Shown piece after piece: positions 9,511 through 18,090 of a stretch of 64,000 nucleotides of DNA. Every line of letters starts with the position of its first letter. Within the stretch, counting starts at the first letter, position 1. Made by a program: the position numbers and the translations under genes. The stretch spans positions 310,001 to 374,000 of the forward strand of contig CAWCUH010000007.1 in assembly GCA_963798655.1 (NCBI GenBank). The letters run 5' to 3'. The notes beneath the pieces were generated by a model that did no database searches, was not told where the DNA came from, and saw only the letters and a list, made by a program, of their open reading frames with translations. Source of the stretch: CAVSMC01 sp963798655. GTDB taxonomy: Bacteria > Pseudomonadota > Gammaproteobacteria > Burkholderiales > Casimicrobiaceae.

Positions 9511-9528
9511 GACCGATCGGAGCATTCG

Positions 9529-10953
9529 ATGAGCATCGACTACAGCGAAAAGATCCCGAACAACGTCGACCTCGCCGGCAACCGGACGCTGCAGCGCGCG
9601 CTCGAGCAATGGCAGCCCGGGTTTCGCAACTGGTGGAGCGAAATGGGACCGGACGGCTCGCAGAGCTTCGACGTCTACCTGCGCACGGCGATCAGCGTCG
9701 ACCCGAAAGGTTGGGCGCACTTCGAGTACGTGAAGATGCCCGACTATCGCTGGGGCATTTTCCTCAATCCCAGGGAAGCCGACCGCAAGGTCAACTTCGG
9801 CGTGCACAAGGGCGAGCCCGCGTGGCAGGAAGTGCCGGGCGAGCATCGCGCGAATTTGCGCCGGCTGATCGTCACGCAAGGCGACACCGAGCCGGCATCC
9901 GTCGAGCAGCAGCGCCACCTCGGCCTCACGTGCCCGTCGATGTACGACCTGCGTAATCTCTTTCAGGTGAACGTCGAGGAAGGCCGCCACCTGTGGGCGA
10001 TGGTGTATCTGCTGCACGCGTACTTCGGCCGCGACGGCCGCGAGGAAGCCGAGGCGCTGCTCGAGCGGCGCTCGGGCGATGCCGACAATCCGCGGATCCT
10101 CGGCGCGTTCAACGAGCGAACGCCGGACTGGCTGTCGTTCTTCATGTTCACGTACTTCACCGACCGCGACGGCAAGTACCAGCTCTGCTCGCTCGCCGAG
10201 TCGGGCTTCGATCCGCTCGCGCGCACGTGCCGCTTCATGCTGACCGAGGAAGCGCACCACATGTTCGTCGGGGAAGCCGGCATCGGGCGCGTGATCCAGC
10301 GCACGTGCGACGTGATGAACCAGCTGAAGACGGACGATCCGGCAAGGGTTCGTGCTGAGGGCGTCATCGACCTGCCGACGATCCAGCGGTACCTGAACTT
10401 CCATTTCAGCGTGACGATGGATCTCTTCGGCGCCGACGTCTCGTCGAACGCGGCGACGTTCTACTCGACGGGGTTGAAGGGGCGCTTCGACGAGACGAAG
10501 ATCGACGACGACCATCTGCTGACCGGTGCGTCGTATCCGGTGTTCGAGGTGCGCGACGGACGACTGGCGACGACCGACGCGCCGGCGCTGAACGCGCTCA
10601 ACGAGAAATTGCGCGACGATTATGTGAAGGATGCCGTCGCCGGCATCGAGCGCTGGAATCGCATCATCGAAAAAGCCGGCGTGCCGGTGCGCCTCAAGGC
10701 GCCGCACAAGGCGTTCAACCGCAAGATAGGGCCGCTGTCCGCGGCGCGCATCGATCCGCAAGGCAACGCAATCCCGCAAAGCGAATGGTCGGCGAAGCAC
10801 GCGCAATGGCTTCCGTCCGAGGAAGATCGCGCGTTCGTCGCATCACTGATGGGACGCGTCGCCGAGCCGGGCAAGTTCGCGAACTGGATCGCGCCGCCGG
10901 CGCGCGGCATCAACAACCAGCCGGTCGACTTCGCGTACGTCCGCTTCAATTGA
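9529..10953 (+). CDS. boxB: Benzoyl-CoA 2,3-epoxidase, oxygenase subunit BoxB
   Basis: A 474-aa class I di-iron protein that inserts one oxygen atom into benzoyl-CoA to form the 2,3-epoxide, with electrons from BoxA. Likely iron ligands are in EEGRH (E150, H154) and TEEAHH (E240-E241, H243-H244). Length agrees with characterised BoxB. The ribosome binding site CGGAG lies 7 bases before the ATG, directly after the REP-like hairpins. It stands between boxC and boxA in the usual order C-B-A. A close relative, PaaA/PaaB-type epoxidase, differs in length and partner genes, so BoxB is the best call. Confidence 0.95.
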   Translation: MSIDYSEKIPNNVDLAGNRTLQRALEQWQPGFRNWWSEMGPDGSQSFDVYLRTAISVDPKGWAHFEYVKMPDYRWGIFLNPREADRKVNFGVHKGEPAWQEVPGEHRANLRRLIVTQGDTEPASVEQQRHLGLTCPSMYDLRNLFQVNVEEGRHLWAMVYLLHAYFGRDGREEAEALLERRSGDADNPRILGAFNERTPDWLSFFMFTYFTDRDGKYQLCSLAESGFDPLARTCRFMLTEEAHHMFVGEAGIGRVIQRTCDVMNQLKTDDPARVRAEGVIDLPTIQRYLNFHFSVTMDLFGADVSSNAATFYSTGLKGRFDETKIDDDHLLTGASYPVFEVRDGRLATTDAPALNALNEKLRDDYVKDAVAGIERWNRIIEKAGVPVRLKAPHKAFNRKIGPLSAARIDPQGNAIPQSEWSAKHAQWLPSEEDRAFVASLMGRVAEPGKFANWIAPPARGINNQPVDFAYVRFN

Positions 10954-11072
10954 ACCGCGCCCTTGCGAGGAGCGCCTCGACAAGCCCAGGACAGCCTCCG
11001 CGACGAGGAATCTGCCGTTGTCCGCGACGCAAGAGCAGATCCCTCGCCGAGGTCGGGTTGAGATAACGCGAC

Positions 11073-12302
11073 ATGGCCTCCACCCCAGCATCGGCCGAAG
11101 TCCTTCGCCAGCACCTGATCGATCCGGAGATCTGCATCCGGTGCAACACGTGCGAGGAGACGTGCCCGGTCGACGCGATCACGCACGACGCGCGCAACTA
11201 CGTCGTCGATCCGTCGAAGTGCAACGGCTGCAACGACTGCATCTCGCCGTGCCCGACCGGCGCGATCGACAGCTGGCGCACCGTCGCGCGAGCGCGCGCG
11301 TACTCGATCGACGAGCAACTCGGCTGGGACGCGCTGCCGGCCCCGACCGACGTCGAGCCGGACACGGCATCGGCGTTGCCGGACGACATCGCGCGTCTCA
11401 CGGAGGCCGCGACGGCCGGACAAGGCGGACCGGTGTGCCCGCCGTGGTCGGCCGCGCATCCGTACGTCAACCTGTATTCGCGCGAGCGGCCGGCGATCGC
11501 GACGGTCAGCGGCAACTTCCGGCTGACCTCCGACGACGCGAGCGCCGACATCCGGCACGTCGTGCTGGACTTCGGCGGAATGGCGTTTCCCGTGCTCGAA
11601 GGACAGAGCATCGGCATTCTGCCTCCCGGCGTCGACGCGCTCGGCCGGCCTCATGTTCCGCGGCTCTATTCGGTCGCAAGCCCGCGCGAAGGCGAGCGGC
11701 CGCGCTACAACAACCTGTCGCTCACCGTGAAGCGCGTGACCGAGGACCATGACGGCAATGCGGTGCGCGGCGTCGCGTCGAATTACATCTGCGACCTGCG
11801 CAAGGGCGACGAGGTGCGCGTCGTCGGGCCGTTCGGCACGACGTTCCTGATGCCGAACCATCCGGGCGCGAACCTGCTCATGGTCTGCACGGGAACCGGC
11901 TCGGCGCCGATGCGCGCGATGACCGAGCGGCGTCGCCGCCGCATCGCGCTGAGCGAAGGCGGCACGCTGATGCTGTTCTTCGGCGCGCGCGTGTCGGGCG
12001 AGCTGCCGTACTTCGGTCCGCTGATGAAGCTGCCGAAGGATTTCATCGACATCAACCTCGCGTTCTCGCGCGTGGCCGGACAGCCGAAGCAGTATGTGCA
12101 GGACCTGATCCGACGGCGCAGCGCCGACGTCGCACGATTGCTCGCCGACGCCAACACGTTCGTCTACATCTGCGGGCTCAAGGGCATGGAGGCCGGCGTC
12201 GACGAGGCGCTGCGCGGCGCCTGCCGCGAGCACGGCATGGATTGGGACGGGCTGCTGCCGGCGCTGCGCGCCGCCGGTCGCTACCACGTCGAGACGTACT
12301 GA
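11073..12302 (+). CDS. boxA: Benzoyl-CoA 2,3-epoxidase, reductase subunit BoxA
   Basis: A 409-aa reductase that passes electrons from NADPH to BoxB. The N-terminus holds two ferredoxin [4Fe-4S] motifs (CIRCNTCEETCP at about residues 27-38 and CNGCNDCISPCP at about 50-61). These are followed by an FAD/NAD(P)H reductase module with RLYSVASP (FAD binding) and CTGTGSAPMRAM (pyridine nucleotide binding). It ends FHVETY-like (YHVETY), as in ferredoxin-NADP reductases. A 119-bp spacer separates it from boxB. The two genes downstream follow within 13 bp and may belong to the same transcript. Confidence 0.95.
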   Translation: MASTPASAEVLRQHLIDPEICIRCNTCEETCPVDAITHDARNYVVDPSKCNGCNDCISPCPTGAIDSWRTVARARAYSIDEQLGWDALPAPTDVEPDTASALPDDIARLTEAATAGQGGPVCPPWSAAHPYVNLYSRERPAIATVSGNFRLTSDDASADIRHVVLDFGGMAFPVLEGQSIGILPPGVDALGRPHVPRLYSVASPREGERPRYNNLSLTVKRVTEDHDGNAVRGVASNYICDLRKGDEVRVVGPFGTTFLMPNHPGANLLMVCTGTGSAPMRAMTERRRRRIALSEGGTLMLFFGARVSGELPYFGPLMKLPKDFIDINLAFSRVAGQPKQYVQDLIRRRSADVARLLADANTFVYICGLKGMEAGVDEALRGACREHGMDWDGLLPALRAAGRYHVETY

Positions 12303-12314
12303 GGCGCCGCCGCG

Positions 12315-12707
12315 ATGCTCGACTACGCGTCGGTCAAGCACCTCCACATGAGCGCCGCCGCGCTGTCGATCGCGCTGTTCGTGCTGCGCGGCGCATGGAT
12401 GATCGGGTCGCCGCAGCGACTGGCGACACCCTGGGTGCGCGTCGTTCCGCACGTCGTCGACACGGTGCTGCTCACCTCCGCTCTCGTGCTCGCCTGGCTG
12501 ATCGGCTTTGCCTCGAACGCGTCGTGGCTATCGGCGAAGATCGTCGCGCTCGTCGTCTACGTCGCGCTCGGCACCATTGCGCTCAAACGCGGTCGAACGC
12601 TGCGGATCCGTGTGAGCGCGTTCGTCGCGGCGATCGCAACGTTCGCGTACATTGTCAGCGTCGCATTCACCAAGTCGCCGCTGGGCGCTCTTGCGCGGAT
12701 CGGCTGA
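12315..12707 (+). CDS. SirB2-family membrane protein
   Basis: A 130-aa protein with four predicted membrane helices, starting LDYASVKHLHMSAAALSIALF and ending in TKSPLGAL, both hallmarks of the SirB2 family. The biochemical function of the family is not established. It begins 12 bp after boxA and ends 3 bp before a hemerythrin gene, so it probably travels on the same transcript. Several SirB2 proteins sit beside respiratory or oxygen-related genes, but no role in benzoate breakdown is known to me. Confidence 0.8.
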   Translation: MLDYASVKHLHMSAAALSIALFVLRGAWMIGSPQRLATPWVRVVPHVVDTVLLTSALVLAWLIGFASNASWLSAKIVALVVYVALGTIALKRGRTLRIRVSAFVAAIATFAYIVSVAFTKSPLGALARIG

Positions 12708-12710
12708 GCC

Positions 12711-13238
12711 ATGGCGAACGAACTCTTTCCCGACGCCGTCGCACCCTCGTTCGACGATCCGCTCGGCATGCTGACGGCGTGCCACGGCCGCATCGAGCGT
12801 CAGCTCGCGACCCTCGGGCGGTTGCAGCGGCACCTGCCGCAGCACGGCTGCGATGCGGACGCGCGCGCCGCGGCGCGCGCGATCCTGCGCTATTTCGATC
12901 TCGCCGCGCCCAATCATCACGCGGACGAGGAGCAAAGCGTGTTCCCGCGCCTCCTCGCCGCGTCGCCGTCGGCACGCGCGCTGCTGGACGCGCTCGAATG
13001 CGACCACGCCGCGCTCGCCGAAGGATGGGTGCGACTGCGCCCGCTGCTCGCGTCGATCGCCGCCGGCCAGCGCGCGAACCTGTCGCCGAAGGACGTCGCG
13101 GGCGTGCGCCGTGCGTACGACGCGCACATCGCACGCGAGGAAAGCGAGCTGATTCCCCTCGCGGCGGCGACGTTCGACGCGCAAACGCTCGCCGCGATCG
13201 GGCGCGAGATGGCCGCGCGGCGCAACGCGAAAGGCTAG
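12711..13238 (+). CDS. Hemerythrin HHE domain protein
   Basis: A 175-aa four-helix hemerythrin-like protein. The expected di-iron ligands are H25, H69 or H70, E74, H99, H139 and E143, in the contexts CHGRIE, NHHADEEQ, CDHAAL and HIAREESE. Such proteins bind oxygen or NO or sense iron and redox state. It follows the SirB2-like gene by 3 bp. Its stop overlaps the stop of the convergent MFS gene by 4 bp. A link to the oxygen-dependent BoxAB reaction is attractive but only suggested by position. Confidence 0.85.
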   Translation: MANELFPDAVAPSFDDPLGMLTACHGRIERQLATLGRLQRHLPQHGCDADARAAARAILRYFDLAAPNHHADEEQSVFPRLLAASPSARALLDALECDHAALAEGWVRLRPLLASIAAGQRANLSPKDVAGVRRAYDAHIAREESELIPLAAATFDAQTLAAIGREMAARRNAKG

Positions 13239-14521
13239 GCGTCCTCGCGCGCGACGCGCGCCGCCTCGTCCTCGTCGACGAGCAGCAGCAGCAGACCGCC
13301 GAGCGCGAACATCGAGACGATCGATGCGACGCCGGCACGCGAGCTGCCGCTCCACAGCGCAACGACGCCGATCAGCAGCGGTCCGAGCACCGCGGCGAAC
13401 TTGCCGAGCATGTTGTAGAAGCCGAAGAACTCGCCGGACTTCGCCGGCGGCACCATCCGCGCGAACACCGAGCGCGACAGCGACTGCACGCCGCCCTGCA
13501 CAACGCCGACCACGGCCGCGAGCACGTAGAACTCCCACGCCGTCGACATGAAGTAGCTCCAGACGGTGACCGCGGCGTAGATCGCGATGCCGGCGCCAAT
13601 CGCGCGCCGTGCGCCGAGCCGCGCTCCGATCCGCCCGTACATGATCGTCGCGGGAAAGCCGACGAACTGCGTGATCAGCAGCGCGGCGATCAGGTGACGC
13701 TCGTCGAGGCCGATCGCAAGCCCGTAGTCGAGCGCCATCCGCGCGATCGTGCCGATGCCGTCGATGTAGAGCCAGTATGCGACGAGAAACAGCGCGGCGG
13801 CGCGGTAGCGGCGCAGCTCGCGCAATGTGATCGCGAGCCGTCGCAGGCTTGCCATGATCGCGGCACCGCGTGCGCGCCGGCGCTGCTCGTGCACGAGCAG
13901 CGCGAGCGGCACGGTGAACAAAGCCCACCAGACAGCGACCGCGACGAATGACACGCGAACCGCAGCCGTCGCGTCGGCGACCCCGAAGCGTTGCGGCCAC
14001 GACGCCATTGCAACGTTGAGCGCGAACAGCACGCCGCCGCCGAGATAGCCGAGCGCAAATCCGAGCGCCGACACGCGGTGCCACTGCGACGGCGGCGCGA
14101 CGTCGACGAGCAGCGCGTCGTAATACATGTTGGCGGCGGAAAACCCGATCGTTGCGACGACGTACAGCGCGATCGCGAGCGTCGCGTCGCCGCGCGCGAC
14201 GAGCGCGAGCGCGGCCGTGGTTGCCATGCCGAGCGCCGCGAATACGAGCAGGTCGCGCTTCCTCGTCCCGCCTCGATCGGCGATCGCGCCGAGCACCGGC
14301 GACAGCGCGGCGATCGCGACGCTGCCGATCGCGTTGGCGACGCCGAGCTCGAACGTGCTCTGCGTCGGATCGCTTGCGACGCTCCAGTAGCGCTTGAGCA
14401 TCAGCGGGAAGAACGCCGACATGACGGTGATCGCGAACACCGAGTTCGCCCAGTCGTAGAACGCCCATGCGAGCGCGGTCCTCGTCGAGCCTGGTGCGGG
14501 CGGCGTTTTCGGGCGGTTCAA
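13235..14521 (-). CDS. MFS transporter, UMF1 (Atg22-like) family
   Basis: A 428-aa major facilitator with about twelve membrane helices. The N-terminal signature ALAWAFYDWANSVFAITV and the loop GAIADRGGTRKR between helices 2 and 3 place it in the UMF1/Atg22 family. The substrate is unknown; eukaryotic Atg22 exports amino acids from the vacuole. The best start is TTG at 14521; no ATG or GTG lies before the first helix in this frame. It is 43 bp downstream of hemN in the same direction and may be co-transcribed with it. Confidence 0.82.
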   Translation of the reverse strand: MNRPKTPPAPGSTRTALAWAFYDWANSVFAITVMSAFFPLMLKRYWSVASDPTQSTFELGVANAIGSVAIAALSPVLGAIADRGGTRKRDLLVFAALGMATTAALALVARGDATLAIALYVVATIGFSAANMYYDALLVDVAPPSQWHRVSALGFALGYLGGGVLFALNVAMASWPQRFGVADATAAVRVSFVAVAVWWALFTVPLALLVHEQRRRARGAAIMASLRRLAITLRELRRYRAAALFLVAYWLYIDGIGTIARMALDYGLAIGLDERHLIAALLITQFVGFPATIMYGRIGARLGARRAIGAGIAIYAAVTVWSYFMSTAWEFYVLAAVVGVVQGGVQSLSRSVFARMVPPAKSGEFFGFYNMLGKFAAVLGPLLIGVVALWSGSSRAGVASIVSMFALGGLLLLLVDEDEAARVAREDA

Positions 14522-14564
14522 TGTCGGGCTCGCTGCGCGCGGCCCGCCATTCTAATTGTCCGCC

Positions 14565-15959
14565 CTAGATGACTTTGCTGTACTTCGCTTTCTCGGTCGC
14601 CTCGCGCAGATAGCGATCGAACAGCATCGCAACGATGCGAACGAGCAGCCGGCCGCGCGGCGTGACGACGATGCGGTCGGCGTCGACATCGACGAGACCG
14701 TCGTTGGCGAGCGGCGCGAGCGCGGCGAGCTCCGGCGCGAAGTAGTCGTCGAAGCGGATGCCGTGCGTCGCGCCGAACGCGGCGAAGTCGAGATCGAAGT
14801 CGCACATCAGCCGCTGGATCGCATCGCGGCGAACGACGTCGTCACCGCTCAGCTCGACGCCGCGCATCACAGGCAGCGCGCCCCGGTCGAGCCGCTCGTA
14901 GTACTCGTCGAGCGTCCTGTAGTTCGCCGCGTACGAGCGGCCGACCTTGCCGATCGCGGAGACCCCGAATGCGAGCATGTCGCAGTCCGGCTTCGTCGAG
15001 TAGCCCTGGAAGTTGCGTTGCAGCTTGCGCTCGCGCTGCGCGACCGCGAGCTCGTCGGTCGGCTTCGCGAAATGGTCCATGCCGATGTACGTGTAGCCGG
15101 CCGCGCCGAGCTTGTCGATCGCGAGCGCGAGGATCGCGAGCGATGCGTCGGGCGAGGGCACGTCGGCGAGGTCGATGCGCCGCTGCGGCTTGAACAGGTG
15201 CGGCACGTGCGCGTAGCGGTAGAGCGCGATGCGGTCGGGGCCGACGGCAACGACGCGATCGAGCGTGCGCGAGAAGCCTTCGACGGTCTGCTTCGGCAGT
15301 CCATAGATCAGGTCGGCGTTCACCGACACGAAGCCGTTCGCACGCGCCGCATCGATCACCGTGAGCGTCTCTTCCTCGCTCTGGATGCGGTTCACCGCCT
15401 TCTGCACGACCGGATCGAAGTCCTGGATGCCGACCGAGATACGATTGAAGCCCTGTGCGCCGAGGAACGCGATCGTCGACGCGTCGACCTTGCGCGGGTC
15501 GACCTCGATCGAGATCTCCGCCTGCGGCGAGAAGTCGAACGCGCCGCGCAGCATGCCCATCAGCGTCGCCATCTCGTCGTGCGACAGGAACGTCGGCGTG
15601 CCGCCGCCCCAGTGCAGCTGCTCGACCTTCGGCGCGCCCTCGACCAGCGCGCTCACCATGCCGATCTCGCGCTCGAGATAACGGATGTACTTGGCCGAGC
15701 GTCCGTGGTCCTTCGTGATCACCTTGTTGCAGGCGCAGTAGAAGCACAGCGTGTTGCAGAACGGCAGGTGCACGTAGAGCGACAGCGGCTGGCCCGGACG
15801 CTCGTTTCGCGCGTTCAGCGCGTCGACGTAGCTCGCCGCGGTGAAGCCGTCGTGGAAGCGGTCGGCGGTCGGGTACGACGTGTAGCGCGGACCGGACGCG
15901 TCGTACTTGCGCACGAGCGCGGTGTCGAGCACGAGCTCCGAGGGGCGTGCGGAAGTCAT
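14565..15959 (-). CDS. hemN: Oxygen-independent coproporphyrinogen III oxidase
   Basis: A 464-aa radical SAM enzyme that decarboxylates coproporphyrinogen III to protoporphyrinogen IX without oxygen. The cluster motif CX3CX2C is at C68, C72 and C75 (CNTLCFYCAC). GGGTPTF (SAM binding), the N-terminal SGPRYTSYPTA and the C-terminal HemN domain are all present. The start ATG at 15959 matches family N-termini; the much longer open frame upstream overlaps rsmI and is not coding. An Anr/FNR-like box with a matching -10 lies just upstream, as expected for a gene used at low oxygen. No ribosome binding site is visible before the ATG. Confidence 0.95.
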   Translation of the reverse strand: MTSARPSELVLDTALVRKYDASGPRYTSYPTADRFHDGFTAASYVDALNARNERPGQPLSLYVHLPFCNTLCFYCACNKVITKDHGRSAKYIRYLEREIGMVSALVEGAPKVEQLHWGGGTPTFLSHDEMATLMGMLRGAFDFSPQAEISIEVDPRKVDASTIAFLGAQGFNRISVGIQDFDPVVQKAVNRIQSEEETLTVIDAARANGFVSVNADLIYGLPKQTVEGFSRTLDRVVAVGPDRIALYRYAHVPHLFKPQRRIDLADVPSPDASLAILALAIDKLGAAGYTYIGMDHFAKPTDELAVAQRERKLQRNFQGYSTKPDCDMLAFGVSAIGKVGRSYAANYRTLDEYYERLDRGALPVMRGVELSGDDVVRRDAIQRLMCDFDLDFAAFGATHGIRFDDYFAPELAALAPLANDGLVDVDADRIVVTPRGRLLVRIVAMLFDRYLREATEKAKYSKVI

Positions 15960-15965
15960 GCGGAG

Positions 15966-16007
15966 ATTATTGTTCCCACCCCCGTTACAGGGCTTGACCG
16001 GCGTCAA
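15966..16007 (-). promoter_or_regulatory. Anr/FNR-type box and -10 of hemN
   Basis: A perfect palindrome TTGAC-N4-GTCAA (15994-16007) fits the FNR/Anr consensus TTGAT-N4-ATCAA with one symmetric change. A -10 hexamer AATAAT lies at 15971-15966 on the minus strand. The distance between their centres (32 bp) equals that of a class II FNR promoter, in which the box is centred at -41.5. This predicts a transcription start at about 15959-15960, on the hemN start codon. The box overlaps the last codons of rsmI. Confidence 0.65.
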
Positions 16008-16933
16008 GCGTCGTCGCGGCCGGCACCCGACTTCAGCTGCAGCGCCCGGGCGTACAGCTCGTCGCGCGGAAGCCCGGTGGCTGCCGCCGCGACACGGGCG
16101 GCGCGGGCAGGCGCGAGCTCGTCGACCAGGGCACGCAGCAGCCGGTCGACGTCCGGGGCATCGACCGGCCCTGCGGGGGCCGCCGGCGCATCGACGACGA
16201 GCACGAACTCGCCGCGCTCGCGGTTCGCGTCCGCGCCGATCCACGCGTCGGCATCGGCGAGCGGCATCGATGCGATCGTCTCGAACTTCTTCGTGAGCTC
16301 GCGCGCTACGACGACGGTGCGCTCGCCGCCAAGCGCCCGTGCGAGCACGCGCAGCGTCGCGCGCACGCGGTGCGGCGCCTCGTAGATCGCGAGCGCGAAC
16401 GGCAGCCGCGCAAGCGAGGCGAGCAGCTCCTCGCGCGCCTTCACCGTCGACGGGAGGAAGCCGACGAAGACGAAACGCTCCGCCGCGAGACCGGCCGCCG
16501 ACACCGCCGCCATCACGGCGCTCGGCCCGGGGATCGGAACGACCGGGAGCCCGGCATCGCGCACGGCGCGCACGAGCCGCGCGCCCGGGTCGCTCACTGC
16601 AGGCGTGCCGGCATCGGTCACCAGAGCGACGCTCCTGCCGCTCGCGAGCGCGTCGACGATCGCCGGTGCGCGCCGCGCCTCGTTGTGCGCATGGATCGCG
16701 CTCGCCCGGCGCGCAATGCCGAACCGCGCGAGCAGCACGGCGGTCACGCGCGTGTCCTCGGCGACGACGAGGTCTGCCTGCGCCAGCACGTCGAGCGCGC
16801 GCAGCGACACGTCGCGCAGGTTTCCGAGCGGAGTCGCGACAACATATAATGTGCCGCGATCGGGCCGAAAGATCGCCGCGCCGCCTTCCCGGGTCCCGGC
16901 CGGCCGCTCGTCGTCCGCCTGCGCGTCGCTCAA
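16004..16933 (-). CDS. rsmI: 16S rRNA (cytidine1402-2'-O)-methyltransferase RsmI
   Basis: A 309-aa tetrapyrrole-methylase-fold enzyme that 2'-O-methylates C1402 in the ribosomal P site. Typical motifs are LYVVATPLGNLRDVSLRALD (residues about 29-48), VAEDTRVTAVLL, VTDAGTPAVSDPGARLVRA and PIPGPSAVMAA. It is divergent from the lpoA-like gene, the same arrangement as rsmI/lpoA in Escherichia coli. The first about 25 residues are an acidic, variable extension. The stop codon overlaps the hemN regulatory palindrome. Confidence 0.94.
   Translation of the reverse strand: MSDAQADDERPAGTREGGAAIFRPDRGTLYVVATPLGNLRDVSLRALDVLAQADLVVAEDTRVTAVLLARFGIARRASAIHAHNEARRAPAIVDALASGRSVALVTDAGTPAVSDPGARLVRAVRDAGLPVVPIPGPSAVMAAVSAAGLAAERFVFVGFLPSTVKAREELLASLARLPFALAIYEAPHRVRATLRVLARALGGERTVVVARELTKKFETIASMPLADADAWIGADANRERGEFVLVVDAPAAPAGPVDAPDVDRLLRALVDELAPARAARVAAAATGLPRDELYARALQLKSGAGRDDA
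16821..16850 (+). promoter_or_regulatory. Possible promoter of the lpoA-yraN-diaA-dolP operon
   Basis: A perfect -10 TATAAT at 16845-16850, inside the 5' end of rsmI, faces the lpoA-like gene about 105 bp away. The -35 partner TTTCCG (18-bp spacer) is poor. It is the only AT-rich promoter-like hexamer between the two divergent genes. Confidence 0.35.
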
Positions 16934-16954
16934 CTCGAAGCCTTTCGATTGTCA

Positions 16955-18088
16955 ATGACGTCCAACCGCGCCGCGGCGCTCGTACGCTTCGCGCTCGCGG
17001 CCGTCGTGCTTGCGCTTGCCCGGCCGGCATTGTCGTTGGCGCAGACCGGCGCCGCAACCGAATCGCCGAGGGCGACGTCACGAGCCGTGCCGATGAACGC
17101 AGTGCCGGCACCACCGCCGGCCGTCGTGCCGGCGCCCGGGGAAGTGCGTATTGCGCTCGTGCTCCCGCTCGACTCGCCCGCCTATGGGCGTGCAGCCGAC
17201 GCGCTGCGCTCGGGATTTCTGGCGGCTGCCGCCGCAGCCGGCACGAAGGTCGTCGTCTTCGCGCACGGCGACGGCGGCGTGCAGCAGGCGTTCACCCAGG
17301 CGCGCACCGCGGGTTCGCGCGTGATCGTCGGGCCGTTGCTGCGCGACGACGTCAAATGGGTTGCGCTCACCACCGATCCGCTGCCGTGGACGATCGCGCT
17401 GAACCAGCTCGACGACGTGACGCCGGTGTCCGATCACGTCGTGATGCTCGCGCTGTCGATCGAGAGCGACGCGCGGCAGATCGCTCGCCGCGTCGCCACC
17501 GACGGCGCGCAGACGATCGCCATCGTCACCACCGACGCGGCGTTGTCGAAGCGCTTCGCGTCCGCGTTCACCGGCGAATGGATCCTGCAGGGCGGCGACC
17601 CGCCGGTCGATCTGCACTTCGACCGGCCGCCTGAAATGCTCGCCGCGATCCGCACGGAGCTCAACAAGCGCCGCGTCGACGCCGTCGTGCTCGCGCTCGA
17701 CGCACGCGAGGCGGCGATCCTCAAACCTTATCTCGGTCAGCTTCCCGTCTACGCGGGGAGCCAGGTCAACGACAACGTGTCGACCGCGACAATGCGCGAT
17801 CTGGACAACGTTCGCTTTGTCGAGATTCCGTGGCTTGCCGACCCGGACGCGCGCGCGTTTGCCGGCATTGCGCGGCCCGGTTTCGACAGTCTGGTGCTGC
17901 AGCGCCTGTACGCGCTCGGCATCGACGCGTTCCATGTCGCGCAAGCGTTCGTCGATGGCGCGCCGCAAGGCCTCGAGCTCGACGGTGCGACGGGACATCT
18001 TTCGCTCGACCGCACGCGGCAGTTCAGTCGCGATTCAACGCTCGTCCAGTTTCGAAGCGGCGACATCGTGCCACTCGACACGCGCTAG
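16955..18088 (+). CDS. lpoA: Penicillin-binding protein activator, LpoA C-domain family
   Basis: A 377-aa exported protein of the LpoA/YraM family with a periplasmic-binding-protein fold. In E. coli, LpoA stimulates PBP1A. Residues 1-29 form a signal peptide ending ALSLAQ. There is no lipobox cysteine and no N-terminal TPR domain, unlike the E. coli lipoprotein. The region from residue 45 onward (VRIALVLPLDSPAYGRAADALRSGF) is the conserved fold. I chose ATG 16955 over TTG 16949, six bases upstream. Neighbours rsmI (divergent), yraN, diaA and dolP match the classical locus, which supports the name. Activity on PBP1A is inferred. Confidence 0.85.
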   Translation: MTSNRAAALVRFALAAVVLALARPALSLAQTGAATESPRATSRAVPMNAVPAPPPAVVPAPGEVRIALVLPLDSPAYGRAADALRSGFLAAAAAAGTKVVVFAHGDGGVQQAFTQARTAGSRVIVGPLLRDDVKWVALTTDPLPWTIALNQLDDVTPVSDHVVMLALSIESDARQIARRVATDGAQTIAIVTTDAALSKRFASAFTGEWILQGGDPPVDLHFDRPPEMLAAIRTELNKRRVDAVVLALDAREAAILKPYLGQLPVYAGSQVNDNVSTATMRDLDNVRFVEIPWLADPDARAFAGIARPGFDSLVLQRLYALGIDAFHVAQAFVDGAPQGLELDGATGHLSLDRTRQFSRDSTLVQFRSGDIVPLDTR

Positions 18089-18090
18089 CG

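Noticed and set aside
7710..9536. A 608-codon open frame antisense to boxC
   Set aside because: It is the high-GC shadow of boxC: composition is Arg/His/Glu-rich without any family motif, and the sense frame is a clear BoxC. The same applies to the other long antisense frames over boxB, boxA, pilB, secA and the mur genes.
14565..17114. An 849-codon frame that would extend hemN far upstream
   Set aside because: The extension overlaps rsmI on the same strand in another frame, has low-complexity Arg/Ala content, and lies beyond the promoter and Anr box of hemN.
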